Part shown: piece after piece, positions 21,087-29,567 of the stretch
Layout of the letters: each line of letters opens with the position of its first letter
How positions within the stretch are numbered: position 1 is the first letter of the stretch
Source of the DNA: Variovorax guangxiensis
Lineage (GTDB): Bacteria; Pseudomonadota; Gammaproteobacteria; Burkholderiales; Burkholderiaceae_C
Direction: 5' to 3'
Assembly (NCBI RefSeq): GCF_003952165.1
Contig: NZ_RXFT01000018.1
Span: 62,001 to 126,000 of the forward strand
DNA length: 64,000 nt
Notes under the pieces: model-generated
The model's input: the letters and a program-made list of their open reading frames with translations, nothing else
What the model was told of the DNA's origin: nothing
Database searches by the model: none
Program-made: the position numbers and the translations under genes

Positions 21087-23477
21087 TCAGCCGAAGAGCA
21101 CGAAACCCTTGAGCGCGCCCCAGAAGCCGCCGGCGTGCTCCTCGGCCACCACGTTCGAGAAGCTCACGGAGCCGAAGTTGGCCTGGTGCGCATACATGTT
21201 CATGATCTGCGCGGTGGCGTCCATCTTCTTGATGTTGCTCGTGAACGTGAGGCCGGCGTTGCTGTTGTTCACGCCGTAGGTCGCGCTCGACAGGCCGGTG
21301 GCCGTCACCGCGGTCGGCGACCAGTCCCAAAGCAGCACGCGGTTCACGCGCTTGACGTGGTTGCCCTCGAAGGTGAAGTCGCCGCTGGCCTTGATGTCGA
21401 CGTCGCCCGCCGTGGCCTCGATCGTCACCTTCTGCGCCTTGCCGTGGTAGTTGCCGGCCGATACGGTCGAGTTGTGGTCGCCCGTCTCGATGGTTTCCTC
21501 CAGGCCGCCCTTGATGCTGTCCTTGCCGCCGCCGCCCGCGACGGTGCGCTGCCAGCCGGTCTGGTAGGTTTCCTGCCGGTTGCCAGCGAGGGTCTTCAGC
21601 ACCGAGTTGCCGGTGTGGATCTCCTCGTCCATGCCCTCCTTCACGTCCACGAGCAGTCCCTTGTCGAAGGTTTCGTGGCGCAGGCCCGCGTTGACGATGA
21701 CTTCCGACTGGCCGCTGAGCACCGTCTCCTTCGAACCGAGCTTGGTGGTGGTCTCGATGCGGTTGTCGAAGAAATGCTCGGTGAGCGCGCCCGAGACGGT
21801 GAGCTTCGAGCCGTTGCGGTACTCGGCGGTGTCCTTCTGCTTGACGATGGTGTCGCGGGTGCGGTCGACGGTGAGGGTGTCGGTCTTCAGCACGTGGGTG
21901 TTGCGATGGCCGTCGATGGTCTCGGTCTCGTCGTTCTCGACGTGGATCCTCAGGTCGTTCTCCACGTCGATCTCGAAGTCCTTCTCGGCGTGGATCCGCA
22001 CCAGCTCGCAGCCTGGCGCGTCGTCGAGGATGAATTCGTTGGCGTTGGCGGCCGAGCCGTCCCTGCTGCGGCTGACGAAGCCGCTGACCGTGACGTTGGC
22101 CGGCAGCTCCAGCGGCGGCATCTGGTCGGCGTTGTAGACGCGGCCGATGATGATCGGCCGGTCGGGGTGTCCCCCGATGAAGTCGACCACCACCTCCTGG
22201 CCCCGGCGCGGATGGTTCACGGCGCCGTAGTTCGAGCCGGCCCATGCGCTGGAGACGCGCACCCAGCACGAGCTGTTCTCGTCGCTCTTGCCGTAGCGGT
22301 CCCAGCGGAACTGCACCTTCACGCGGCCGTACTGGTCGACCCAGAACTCCTGTCCCGCCTTGCCCACCACGGTGGCCGTCTGCGGGCCGTTGGCGCGCGG
22401 CATCGGCGTCACGCGCGGGGCGCGAAAGGCGCAACTGGCGGGCTGCACTGCGAAGTCGAAGCTGTAGGAGCCGGGCTCGCTGCCGCTCGCGTAGCCTCCC
22501 TCGCGCAGCGCATAGGAGACAGACACCACGAGGTACTCGCGGTTGTCGTCTTCGCGCGGGCAGTTTTGCATGGTGAAGCGATAGCCGGGCGCCATGCCAC
22601 GCACGTTGGTATGGCCGGTGTCGCGCTCGGCCTGGGCCTGCGCCTCCTCGAGGCGGATGCGCGCGTAGCGCTCACCCTGTTCGGACTCGCTGAAGCCGCC
22701 GAGCCATTCGTACATCTCGTACTGGCCGTGATCGCCGCCGCGCGGCTGGTTTCGCACGTTCATGAGGTCGGCGCGCGGCTTCTTGAAGTCGAAGTCATCC
22801 ACCACGTAGCTGCCGGGACGGATTTCCTCCGTGACCTGCCACTGGTCGATCACTTCCTGGAACGGCGCGAGGTCGCGGTCGGTGGCGAGATAGCTGATCT
22901 TCGGATAGGCCGGCAGGGGTTCGTGCGCGCCGATGTCGTCGGCCAGCACCAGCGTGTGCTGGCTTTTCCCGTGCTCGAAGAAGTAGTAGATGCCTTCGTG
23001 CTCCATCAGCCGGCTGACGAAGGCGAAGTCGGTTTCCTGGTACTGCACGCAGTACTCCCACTGCCGGTAGCTGCCGCTGAGCCTCTTCTCGAAGGCGAAG
23101 CCGTAGTCGGCGAATACCTCCTCCAGAATCTCGACCACCGACTTGTTCTGGAAGATCTTGCAGTCGCTGCTGCGCGTGAGATACCAGAGCCAGGGCCGCA
23201 CGCTCGCGCGGTAGACGATGTGGCGCGAGGTGTCGCCTTCCTTGCCGATCATCGTGAAGCGAACGATCTGGCCGTTGAGAAAGCGCGGTTCCCCGGCCGT
23301 CTGTATCTCGAGCGCGAGGGGCTTTCCGAGCACGGCCTTCATGTCGATCGACATGCTCGGGCTCAGCAGGTCGACTTCGAACTCGAAGAGTTGCGACAAC
23401 CCTTCCACGCCGCGCATGGAGCGGAACATGAGTTGCTCTTCGCCCAGTGGCGTGTGCGCGCGTACGACTCTGGTCAT
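21087..23477 (-). CDS. vgrG: Type VI secretion tip protein VgrG
   Basis: A 796-residue spike protein. The N-terminal gp27-like half starts MTRVVRAHTPLGEEQLMFRS and includes QYQETDFAFVSRLMEHEGIYYFFEH. The gp5-like OB fold lies near residues 370-450 (WVDQYGRVKVQFRWDRYGK, SSCWVRVSSAWAG, HPRRGQEVVVDFIGGHPDRP). It is followed by a long triple-helix needle of short repeats. After the needle a ~90-residue tail (from HVKRVNRVLLWDW to GALKGFVLFG) does not look like a known toxin and could bind cargo. No structural type VI genes (tssA-M) are nearby, so this is an orphan vgrG island served by an apparatus encoded elsewhere. Confidence 0.95.
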   Translation of the reverse strand: MTRVVRAHTPLGEEQLMFRSMRGVEGLSQLFEFEVDLLSPSMSIDMKAVLGKPLALEIQTAGEPRFLNGQIVRFTMIGKEGDTSRHIVYRASVRPWLWYLTRSSDCKIFQNKSVVEILEEVFADYGFAFEKRLSGSYRQWEYCVQYQETDFAFVSRLMEHEGIYYFFEHGKSQHTLVLADDIGAHEPLPAYPKISYLATDRDLAPFQEVIDQWQVTEEIRPGSYVVDDFDFKKPRADLMNVRNQPRGGDHGQYEMYEWLGGFSESEQGERYARIRLEEAQAQAERDTGHTNVRGMAPGYRFTMQNCPREDDNREYLVVSVSYALREGGYASGSEPGSYSFDFAVQPASCAFRAPRVTPMPRANGPQTATVVGKAGQEFWVDQYGRVKVQFRWDRYGKSDENSSCWVRVSSAWAGSNYGAVNHPRRGQEVVVDFIGGHPDRPIIIGRVYNADQMPPLELPANVTVSGFVSRSRDGSAANANEFILDDAPGCELVRIHAEKDFEIDVENDLRIHVENDETETIDGHRNTHVLKTDTLTVDRTRDTIVKQKDTAEYRNGSKLTVSGALTEHFFDNRIETTTKLGSKETVLSGQSEVIVNAGLRHETFDKGLLVDVKEGMDEEIHTGNSVLKTLAGNRQETYQTGWQRTVAGGGGKDSIKGGLEETIETGDHNSTVSAGNYHGKAQKVTIEATAGDVDIKASGDFTFEGNHVKRVNRVLLWDWSPTAVTATGLSSATYGVNNSNAGLTFTSNIKKMDATAQIMNMYAHQANFGSVSFSNVVAEEHAGGFWGALKGFVLFG

Positions 23478-23760
23478 TCGAGGACTCCCTTTCGCTCAAG
23501 AACACCCAAGACGTGCTGGCTGCACCAGCATCGACCACCGCGCGTGCACCCGCAGGCCGTGTTTGCGAACTTAGGTGTGAAACGTTTGCTCGCCTGGGCG
23601 CGCGAGCGCACCACGGTCTGCCTCATCGTTGTGCCAACGAAGCGGCGTGAGGCTCTCTTTGCAAATAGCAGGCCAAGCAGCCGCAGCCGCGGCGGCCGCG
23701 ATGTCGCGCCGCGCGTGCAGAAGGAAGGGAGTGGGAAGTACCGGGCTGCAGCCGGCTTCT

Positions 23761-24687
23761 TCAGGCGATGAACTCTTCGATCATCCGCGCGACGATCCGC
23801 GGCTGGTCGTGGTGCAGCATGTGCCCTGCATCCTCGAGCCGCTCGATGCGCACGTTGCCGACCGACTTCAGCCGCTCGTGGAACTCGTCGAGCGTGTAGC
23901 GGTTCTTCCACCAGCCGTGCAGGCTGTCGTCCGATGCCTCGACCATCAACAGCGGCGCGGTGATGCGCGAGTAGAGCGCCAGCGTCTCGTCGACGCGGAA
24001 GATGTGCGCGTTGACGATCTTGTGTGCCGCCTCGCCGAGGATCTGCCAGCGCTCGCTGCCGTCGGGCTGCGCGTGGTTCACCGACCAGTGGCTTGCGAGC
24101 CAGGCGGCCTTGTCGGGCGTCAGGCGCGGATTGGTCTTCATGAGGCGGCGGGCCACGCCGTCCACGGCCGAGTAGCCGGCCAGCGCCATTTCGCCGCGGT
24201 GCAGGCGCTTGAGCTCGTCGATCCACTGGCCGTAGCGCGCGGGCGCTTCGTCGGGCTTGCGCGCGGGCATGCCGAAGCCTTCGAGGTTGACGAGGCGGCG
24301 GATGCGCTGCGGCCGCACGCCGGCGTAGTGCATGGCGACGTTGCCGCCCATGCTGTGGCCGACGAGGTCGATCTGCCGGGCGCTTTCACCTTCGCCGGCG
24401 TAGTGGTCGAGCAGCCATTCGAGGTCCGCGAGGTAGTCGGCGAGCCAGTAGTTGTCGACGCCGCCGCCGTCGGTGAGGCCGAAGCCACGCCAGTCGGGGG
24501 CGATGATGAAGCGGTCTTCCTCCATCGCGTCGACCACGAACTGCCACGACGCCGCCACGTCCATCCAGCCGTGCACCAGCACCAGCGGCGGGCGTTTGTC
24601 GGAAGGCTGGCCCCACAGCCGCACGTGGTAGCTGAGGTTGCGCACGGGCACGAATTCGCTGCGGGAGGGGCGGAGGGCTTGGTACAT
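23761..24687 (-). CDS. Alpha/beta-fold hydrolase
   Basis: A 308-residue alpha/beta hydrolase. The oxyanion region is LVLVHGWMDVAASW, the nucleophile elbow is GHSMGGNVA, an acid follows in MVEASDDSLHG, and the catalytic His is in LEDAGHMLHHDQPRIV near the C-terminus. It has no signal peptide, so it is cytoplasmic. Such enzymes hydrolyse esters, lactones or C-C bonds; the substrate is unknown. ATG 24687 (MYQALRPSRSEF) is chosen because the frame upstream overlaps the divergent aldo/keto reductase and its promoter region. The 280 bases between this gene and vgrG show no further gene. Confidence 0.9.
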   Translation of the reverse strand: MYQALRPSRSEFVPVRNLSYHVRLWGQPSDKRPPLVLVHGWMDVAASWQFVVDAMEEDRFIIAPDWRGFGLTDGGGVDNYWLADYLADLEWLLDHYAGEGESARQIDLVGHSMGGNVAMHYAGVRPQRIRRLVNLEGFGMPARKPDEAPARYGQWIDELKRLHRGEMALAGYSAVDGVARRLMKTNPRLTPDKAAWLASHWSVNHAQPDGSERWQILGEAAHKIVNAHIFRVDETLALYSRITAPLLMVEASDDSLHGWWKNRYTLDEFHERLKSVGNVRIERLEDAGHMLHHDQPRIVARMIEEFIA

Positions 24688-24825
24688 GGGCGTCGATGAT
24701 AAGGAGGCCTTTGTACTGACGCAGTCCGCCACAGGACAGGCAGCGGCCGGCCGGCAGGCCGCGCGGCGCTCGGGTTTTGGCGCGGCGGCCGGCGGGCCTG
24801 AGACCGGGGCGGTAGCATCCCGCGC

Positions 24826-25887
24826 ATGAAAAAGATCCAACTCGGTCAGAGCGACCTGCACGTCACCCCGATCTGCCTCGGCACGATGACCTTCGGCGAA
24901 CAGGTCGACGAGCCCACTTCCCACGCCATCCTGAGCCGCTCGCTGGAGCGGGGCGTCGACTTCATCGACACCGCCGAGATGTACTCGGTGCCCACGCGCA
25001 AGGAAACCTACTCCCTCACCGAGACCATCATCGGCAACTGGTTCGCCGCCAACCCCGGCGCGCGCCAGAAGCTGGTGGTCGCGACCAAGGTGGCCGGCCC
25101 CTCGCGCGGCATGCCCTGGGTGCGCGAAGGCAGCGGCATGACGGCGACCGACATCGAAGCCTCGTGCAACGCCAGCCTGAAGCGGCTGCGCACCGATGTC
25201 ATCGACCTCTACCAGATCCACTGGCCCGAGCGCCATGTGCCGCTCTTCGGCAACATCTACTACGACCCGGCCAAGGAAACCTCGAAGACGCCGATCCACG
25301 AGCAACTCGAAGCGCTGGGCAAGCTGGTGAAGGCGGGCAAGGTGCGCGCGATCGGCCTGTCGAACGAAACGCCTTACGGCGTGCACGAATTCGTGCGGCT
25401 GGCCGAACAGCACGGCCTGCCGCGCGTGGCGACGGTGCAGAACGTGTACAGCCTCATCAGCCGCGGCTACGAGAACGGGTTGGACGAAACCATGCACCGG
25501 CTGGGCGTGTCGCTGCTGGCATATTCGCCGCTGGCCTTCGGCCTGCTCACCGGCAAGTACGACCAGAGCGGCATCGAGGGGCCAGACGCGCCCAAGGGCG
25601 CGCGCATCTCGAGCTACGAATCGGTGCGCAAGCAGCGCTGGGGCCGCCCCGATTCGCTGCGCGCGGCCAGGCGCTACAACCAGCTCGCCCGCGACAACGG
25701 CCTGACGCCCACGCAGCTGGCGCTGGCCTTCTGCTACACCAAGTGGCAGGTGGCGAGCACGATCATCGGCGTGACCTCGCTGGCCCAGCTGGAGGAAGAC
25801 CTGGACGTGTACGGCACGACGCTGTCGCCCGAAATCCTGGCCGAGGTCGACAAGATCCGCTGGGAAATCCGCGATCCGGCTGCCTGA
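24826..25887 (+). CDS. Aldo/keto reductase, Tas-like
   Basis: A 353-residue NADPH-dependent oxidoreductase. N-terminal LGQSDLHVTPICLGTMTFGE, then FIDTAEMYSVPTRKETYSLT with the catalytic Asp and Tyr, VVATKVAGPSRGMPW with the catalytic Lys, and DVIDLYQIHWPER with the His. The TYSLTE insertion and the end (TSLAQLEEDLDVY) match the Tas subgroup of E. coli. Likely role: reduction of aldehydes or ketones; the physiological substrate is unknown. It is divergent from the hydrolase gene, with 138 bases between them that contain GC-rich hairpins. Confidence 0.93.
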   Translation: MKKIQLGQSDLHVTPICLGTMTFGEQVDEPTSHAILSRSLERGVDFIDTAEMYSVPTRKETYSLTETIIGNWFAANPGARQKLVVATKVAGPSRGMPWVREGSGMTATDIEASCNASLKRLRTDVIDLYQIHWPERHVPLFGNIYYDPAKETSKTPIHEQLEALGKLVKAGKVRAIGLSNETPYGVHEFVRLAEQHGLPRVATVQNVYSLISRGYENGLDETMHRLGVSLLAYSPLAFGLLTGKYDQSGIEGPDAPKGARISSYESVRKQRWGRPDSLRAARRYNQLARDNGLTPTQLALAFCYTKWQVASTIIGVTSLAQLEEDLDVYGTTLSPEILAEVDKIRWEIRDPAA

Positions 25888-25905
25888 GTTCCGTTCCCTG
25901 ATCCG

Positions 25906-26652
25906 TCAGCGTGCGCATTCGCCGTTCGCGGCAGCCAGGGCGAGCGCGGGCAGGCTCAGCAGGCCCATGCCGCCGCCCTTGAACTCGCCCTTCCTGCAGT
26001 CGCCGCGCGCGGCGCCTGCGACGCCCGCGCTGAGGCTGGAGTCGAAGCCCGAGCGCGGGCTGCCGTTGAGATCCTCGGCGGCTCGGTCGGCGAAGGAGCG
26101 TTCGCGGGCGATGTCGCGCAGGGCGCGGCGCATGCTTTCCGAGTGGAGGATCGGCGGCGGCGCGGGTGCAACGCTTGCTGCTTGCGATGGGGGCGATGTG
26201 TCGGCCGGAGCCTCGGGAGCGGCGTTCGCCTTGGCTCGAACGGATTGCGGCGGCCGCCTGGCGGCCGGGCGCGGCGACGAAGTGGAGGCAGGCGATGCCG
26301 CCTTCTTGCGTGGCGCCGGATCCGCTTCCGCCGGAGGCTCCGCGCGCACCATTTCCACGACGATGCGTTTCGCTGCACCGGCAGTGCGCCCATGCGGCTT
26401 CGTCGCCATCACAAGCAGCCAGAGCACCGCCGCGTGCATGGCCGCGACCGCCAGCACGAGCGCCGTGAGGGCGGGGCGGCGCAGCGTGGGGAACGGAATC
26501 GCGCCCTCCGGGCTGGCGTATGCTGCATGGCTCGACCGGAATTCGATTGGTGCGGCAGATTCTTGCTGCGATACACCGGATTTCCTGAAGTCATCCTGAA
26601 CCGGAAGTCGCCACCCAGATGGCCAAGAAAAGCGTCCACACCTCCGAGACAC
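25906..26652 (-). CDS. Hypothetical Ala/Pro-rich membrane-anchored protein
   Basis: Up to 248 residues. It has one hydrophobic segment (LTALVLAVAAMHAAVLWLLV), then a long Pro/Ala/Ser-rich and basic stretch, and a Cys-containing C-terminus (ARGDCRKGEFKGGGMGLLSL). The layout recalls TonB-like N-terminal anchors with an extended periplasmic linker, but no TonB C-terminal domain is present. The start is uncertain: the only start codon before the membrane segment is GTG at 26652, which overlaps the divergent ybaK gene by 34 bases. The true start may lie closer to 26560. Confidence 0.55.
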   Translation of the reverse strand: MSRRCGRFSWPSGWRLPVQDDFRKSGVSQQESAAPIEFRSSHAAYASPEGAIPFPTLRRPALTALVLAVAAMHAAVLWLLVMATKPHGRTAGAAKRIVVEMVRAEPPAEADPAPRKKAASPASTSSPRPAARRPPQSVRAKANAAPEAPADTSPPSQAASVAPAPPPILHSESMRRALRDIARERSFADRAAEDLNGSPRSGFDSSLSAGVAGAARGDCRKGEFKGGGMGLLSLPALALAAANGECAR

Positions 26653-27113
26653 CCGCCACGCAACTGCTGCGCGCGCACAAGATCGCCTTCACCGAGCACC
26701 CCTACGAATACGTCGAGCACGGTGGCGCGCAGCGCGGCGCCGAGATGCTGGGGCTGGACCCCTTCACCGTCATCAAGACGCTGGTGATGCAGGACCAGGA
26801 CGCCAGGCCGCTGATCGTGCTGATGCACGGCAACCGCACGGTGTCGACCAAGAATCTGGCGCGTCAGATCGGCGCCAAGTCGGTGGAGCCCTGCAAGCCC
26901 GAGGTGGCGCAGCGGCACAGCGGCTACATGGTGGGCGGCACTTCGCCCTTCGGTACGCGGCGCGAGATGCCGGTGTACGTGGAGTCGAGCATCCTGGAGC
27001 TGCCGCGCATCGTGCTCAACGGCGGGCGGCGCGGCTACCTGATCGGCATCGATCCGCAGGTGTGCGTGGCGCTGTTGGGCGCGAAGCCCGTGCAATGCGC
27101 GCTGGCAGAATAG
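26619..27113 (+). CDS. ybaK: YbaK/EbsC aminoacyl-tRNA deacylase
   Basis: A 164-residue protein of the YbaK family, which hydrolyses Cys-tRNA(Pro) made in error by ProRS. Landmarks are HPYEYVEHGG, the conserved Lys in FTVIKTLVMQ, GYMVGGTSPFGTRREMPVYV and NGGRRGYLIGIDP. Length matches the family (about 160). ATG 26619 (MAKKSVHTSETPATQLL) is preceded by a weak purine stretch. Next gene is plsY after about 100 bases with no recognised feature. Confidence 0.95.
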   Translation: MAKKSVHTSETPATQLLRAHKIAFTEHPYEYVEHGGAQRGAEMLGLDPFTVIKTLVMQDQDARPLIVLMHGNRTVSTKNLARQIGAKSVEPCKPEVAQRHSGYMVGGTSPFGTRREMPVYVESSILELPRIVLNGGRRGYLIGIDPQVCVALLGAKPVQCALAE

Positions 27114-27214
27114 CCGCCGCCATGGCGACGTCGCCCACCCTGCAGCGATCTCTCTCGCGCTTCCAGGCAGTCGTCGCCGAATAGAACAACAACCACCCCA
27201 CGCGGAGTGCCGTC

Positions 27215-27853
27215 TTGAGCTTCACCTTGCCTTCCATCATTGCCATCGTGGCGTCGTACCTGATCGGCTCGCTTTCGTTCGCGGTCATCGTCAGCAAGGC
27301 GCTCGGCATGGCCGACCCGCGCAGCTACGGCAGCAAGAACCCCGGTGCCACCAACGTGCTGCGTTCGGGCAACAAGGGCGCGGCGCTCGCCACGTTGCTG
27401 CTGGATGCGCTCAAGGGCTGGGTGCCCGTGTTTCTCATCCACCAGTTCGGCGCGCAGTGGGGGCTGGGGGAGGGCGTTGCCGCTGTGGCCGGCGTGGCCG
27501 CGTTCCTCGGGCACCTGTACCCGGTGTTCTTCGGCTTCCAGGGCGGCAAGGGCGTGGCCACGGCCGCTGGGGTGCTGGTGGGCATCGCGCCCTGGCTGGG
27601 GCTGGCCACCGGCGCCACCTGGCTGATCATCGCGATCTTCTTCCGCTATTCGTCGCTGTCCTCGCTGGTGGCTGCCTTCTTCGCGCCGGCCTACTACCTG
27701 ATCGGCGGCGGCATCGCCTGGCCGCTGGACCGCACGGCACTGGTCGCGATCATCGTCATGAGCCTGCTGCTGATCTGGCGGCACCGCGAGAACATCCGCC
27801 GGCTCGCCGCCGGCACGGAGTCGAAGCTCGGCTCCAAGAAGAAACCAACCTGA
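27215..27853 (+). CDS. plsY: Glycerol-3-phosphate acyltransferase (acyl-phosphate type)
   Basis: An integral membrane enzyme of 212 residues that transfers acyl groups from acyl-phosphate to glycerol-3-phosphate, the first step of phospholipid synthesis. The three PlsY motifs are present: SYLIGSLSFAVIVSK, GSKNPGATNVLRSGNKGAA and FGFQGGKGVATAAGVL. Five or so membrane segments. Translation starts at TTG 27215, with GCGGAG about eight bases upstream; no ATG gives a complete first helix. ridA follows 21 bases after the stop, suggesting cotranscription. Confidence 0.95.
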   Translation: MSFTLPSIIAIVASYLIGSLSFAVIVSKALGMADPRSYGSKNPGATNVLRSGNKGAALATLLLDALKGWVPVFLIHQFGAQWGLGEGVAAVAGVAAFLGHLYPVFFGFQGGKGVATAAGVLVGIAPWLGLATGATWLIIAIFFRYSSLSSLVAAFFAPAYYLIGGGIAWPLDRTALVAIIVMSLLLIWRHRENIRRLAAGTESKLGSKKKPT

Positions 27854-27874
27854 ACCGAAGAAAGAACACGTTCC

Positions 27875-28228
27875 ATGGCTTCCATCACCCGCTACCACGT
27901 CGGCCCGCGCCTGTCGGAGACGGCAGTGCACAACGGCACCGTCTACCTCGCAGGCCAGGTGCCCGACGACACCACGCAGGACATCCGCGGCCAGACCACG
28001 CAGGTGCTGGGCATGGTCGACCGCCTGCTGGCCGAAGCCGGCAGCGACAAGTCGCGCATTCTCATGACGCAGATCTTCCTGGCCGACATCGACGACATCA
28101 CCGCCATGAACGAGGTGTGGGACGCCTGGATCCCGGCCGGCAACACGCCGCCGCGCGCCACCGTGCAGGCCAAAATGGCCAACACGGCCTACAAGATCGA
28201 GATCGTGGTGACGGCCGCGCAGGCGTGA
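27875..28228 (+). CDS. RidA family protein
   Basis: A 117-residue member of the RidA (YjgF) family, which hydrolyses reactive enamine/imine intermediates from PLP enzymes. Typical segments are HNGTVYLAGQVPDD, DRLLAEAGSDKSRIL, MNEVWDAWIPAGNTPPRATV and KIEIVVTAAQA. The Arg in PPRATVQ is the catalytic carboxylate-binding residue. It is closely downstream of plsY and convergent with the aspartic protease gene 18 bases away. Confidence 0.93.
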   Translation: MASITRYHVGPRLSETAVHNGTVYLAGQVPDDTTQDIRGQTTQVLGMVDRLLAEAGSDKSRILMTQIFLADIDDITAMNEVWDAWIPAGNTPPRATVQAKMANTAYKIEIVVTAAQA

Positions 28229-28246
28229 ACAGGCCCTGGCCCTAGC

Positions 28247-28891
28247 TCAATAGCGTTTTTCGAGGACCATCTGGTCCGCGTCGCGCCGCATCGAGAAGCG
28301 GTTGATGAAGCTGTTGCCCAGCAGCACGAAGGGCATGGCCTGCTGCGAGACGATGGCGTCGATGTCGTACACCTCCACGTCGCCCACGCGCACCGACTGC
28401 AGGCGCAGCTTGTAGCCGGTAGCCGTGCCGTTGGCGGTGTTCATCAGCACGCGCTGGCCCTTGCTGTAGTCCAGGCCGATGCGCTGGGCGTCGTCAGCCG
28501 ACAGCGCGATGGCCGTCGCACCCGTGTCGAGCATGAAGGTGACCGGCCGGCCGTTGATGGCGCCCTGCGTCATGAAGTGCCCGCGGCTGTCGGCCGACAG
28601 CACCACGCGGCTCCCGCCCCCGCCCGACCCGCCACCACCGCCGATGCTCACCGGCGTGTCCATGCGCAGGTTGACGCGCTTGCCCTCCATCTCGACCACG
28701 GCCTGCTCGGCCTGCAGCGATACCAGCTTCACGCCCTGGTAGCTCTCGCCGATCGCCACCGTCTTGGGCGGATTGCCGTTCACGATCAGGATCGCCCGGC
28801 TGCCGATGCTGCCGGTCAGGGTGACCGAGCCGGCCGCATGCGCCACGGCGGCGGCAGCGAACAACTGCGCTGCGACGAGAAGATGTTTCAT
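28247..28891 (-). CDS. Retroviral-type (clan AA) aspartic protease, exported
   Basis: A 214-residue protein with a signal peptide (MKHLLVAAQLFAAAAVAHAA), a small N-terminal beta domain, a Gly-rich linker (SIGGGGGSGGGG) and a C-terminal retropepsin-like domain. That domain has the active-site motif FMLDTGATAIALS and the hydrophobic-Gly motif FVLLGNSFINRF. It matches the TIGR02281-type bacterial family, which works as a dimer in the periplasm. The start codon at 28891 gives an intact signal peptide. A repeated intergenic element lies in its upstream region. Confidence 0.88.
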   Translation of the reverse strand: MKHLLVAAQLFAAAAVAHAAGSVTLTGSIGSRAILIVNGNPPKTVAIGESYQGVKLVSLQAEQAVVEMEGKRVNLRMDTPVSIGGGGGSGGGGSRVVLSADSRGHFMTQGAINGRPVTFMLDTGATAIALSADDAQRIGLDYSKGQRVLMNTANGTATGYKLRLQSVRVGDVEVYDIDAIVSQQAMPFVLLGNSFINRFSMRRDADQMVLEKRY

Positions 28892-28937
28892 ACGAGGCTT
28901 GCTGCTCCAGCGTCGGTTGTTCGACTTGATAGACCAG

Positions 28938-29030
28938 GAATACCGCGGAACCGGCTCTGCCGGTCCGCCGGTATTGCCCCCGGCGAGGGGGTTGGCGGCC
29001 ACACGAAGTGGGCAAGCCTGGGGGAGTACC
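28938..29030 (+). repeat. Intergenic repeat, copy 1
   Basis: About 93 bases (ataccgcggaaccggctctg ... aagcctgggggagtacc) closely match 32981-33062 in the same orientation. Each copy contains an accggct...gccggt hairpin, a gccccc...ggggg hairpin and the conserved acacgaagtg block. This copy lies between the aspartic protease gene and yajQ. Confidence 0.75.
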
Positions 29031-29034
29031 TAGA

Positions 29035-29520
29035 TCAGTCCCTGAAGTTGTTGAAGGTGAGCGGCATGTCGGGCACGTCCTTCTTGATCAGCGCCATGGC
29101 TGCCTGCAGGTCGTCGCGCTTGGCGCCGGTGACGCGCACCGCGTCGCCCTGGATCGCGGCCTGAACCTTGAGCTTGCTGTCCTTGACGATGCGGGTGATC
29201 TTCTTGGCCTGCTCGCTCTCGATGCCGTTCTTGATCTTGATGACCTGCTTGACCTTGTCGCCGCCCATCTTCTGGACGTCGCCCTTGTCGAGGAAGCGCA
29301 CGTCGACGCTGCGCTTGGTGAGCTTGTTGCGAAGGATGTCTTCGACTTGCACGAGCTGGAACTCGGCGTCGCCGATCATGGTGATTTCCTTGTCCTTGAG
29401 CTCGACGGCGGCGGCCGTGCCCTTGAAATCGAAACGCGTGGCGATTTCCTTGGCGGTGTTCTCGACTGCGTTCTTCACCTCGGGAAGGTTGGGTTCGCAG
29501 ACGGTATCGAAGGACGGCAT
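29035..29520 (-). CDS. YajQ-family nucleotide-binding protein
   Basis: A 161-residue member of the YajQ (DUF520) family, small RNA/nucleotide-binding proteins; some members bind cyclic di-GMP and act in regulation. Landmarks are MPSFDTVCEPNLPEVKNAVE, ATRFDFKG, LLRNKLxKRxxD-like text and VTGAKRDDLQAAMALIK, ending PLTFNNFRD. Length is normal. The start at 29520 is close to the divergent murB start (47-base gap), so both promoters must be packed in that gap or overlap the genes. Confidence 0.95.
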   Translation of the reverse strand: MPSFDTVCEPNLPEVKNAVENTAKEIATRFDFKGTAAAVELKDKEITMIGDAEFQLVQVEDILRNKLTKRSVDVRFLDKGDVQKMGGDKVKQVIKIKNGIESEQAKKITRIVKDSKLKVQAAIQGDAVRVTGAKRDDLQAAMALIKKDVPDMPLTFNNFRD

Positions 29521-29567
29521 GGACTCTCTCCTGAATTCTTCACGGGTGCAGATGCGACAATTCTCCC

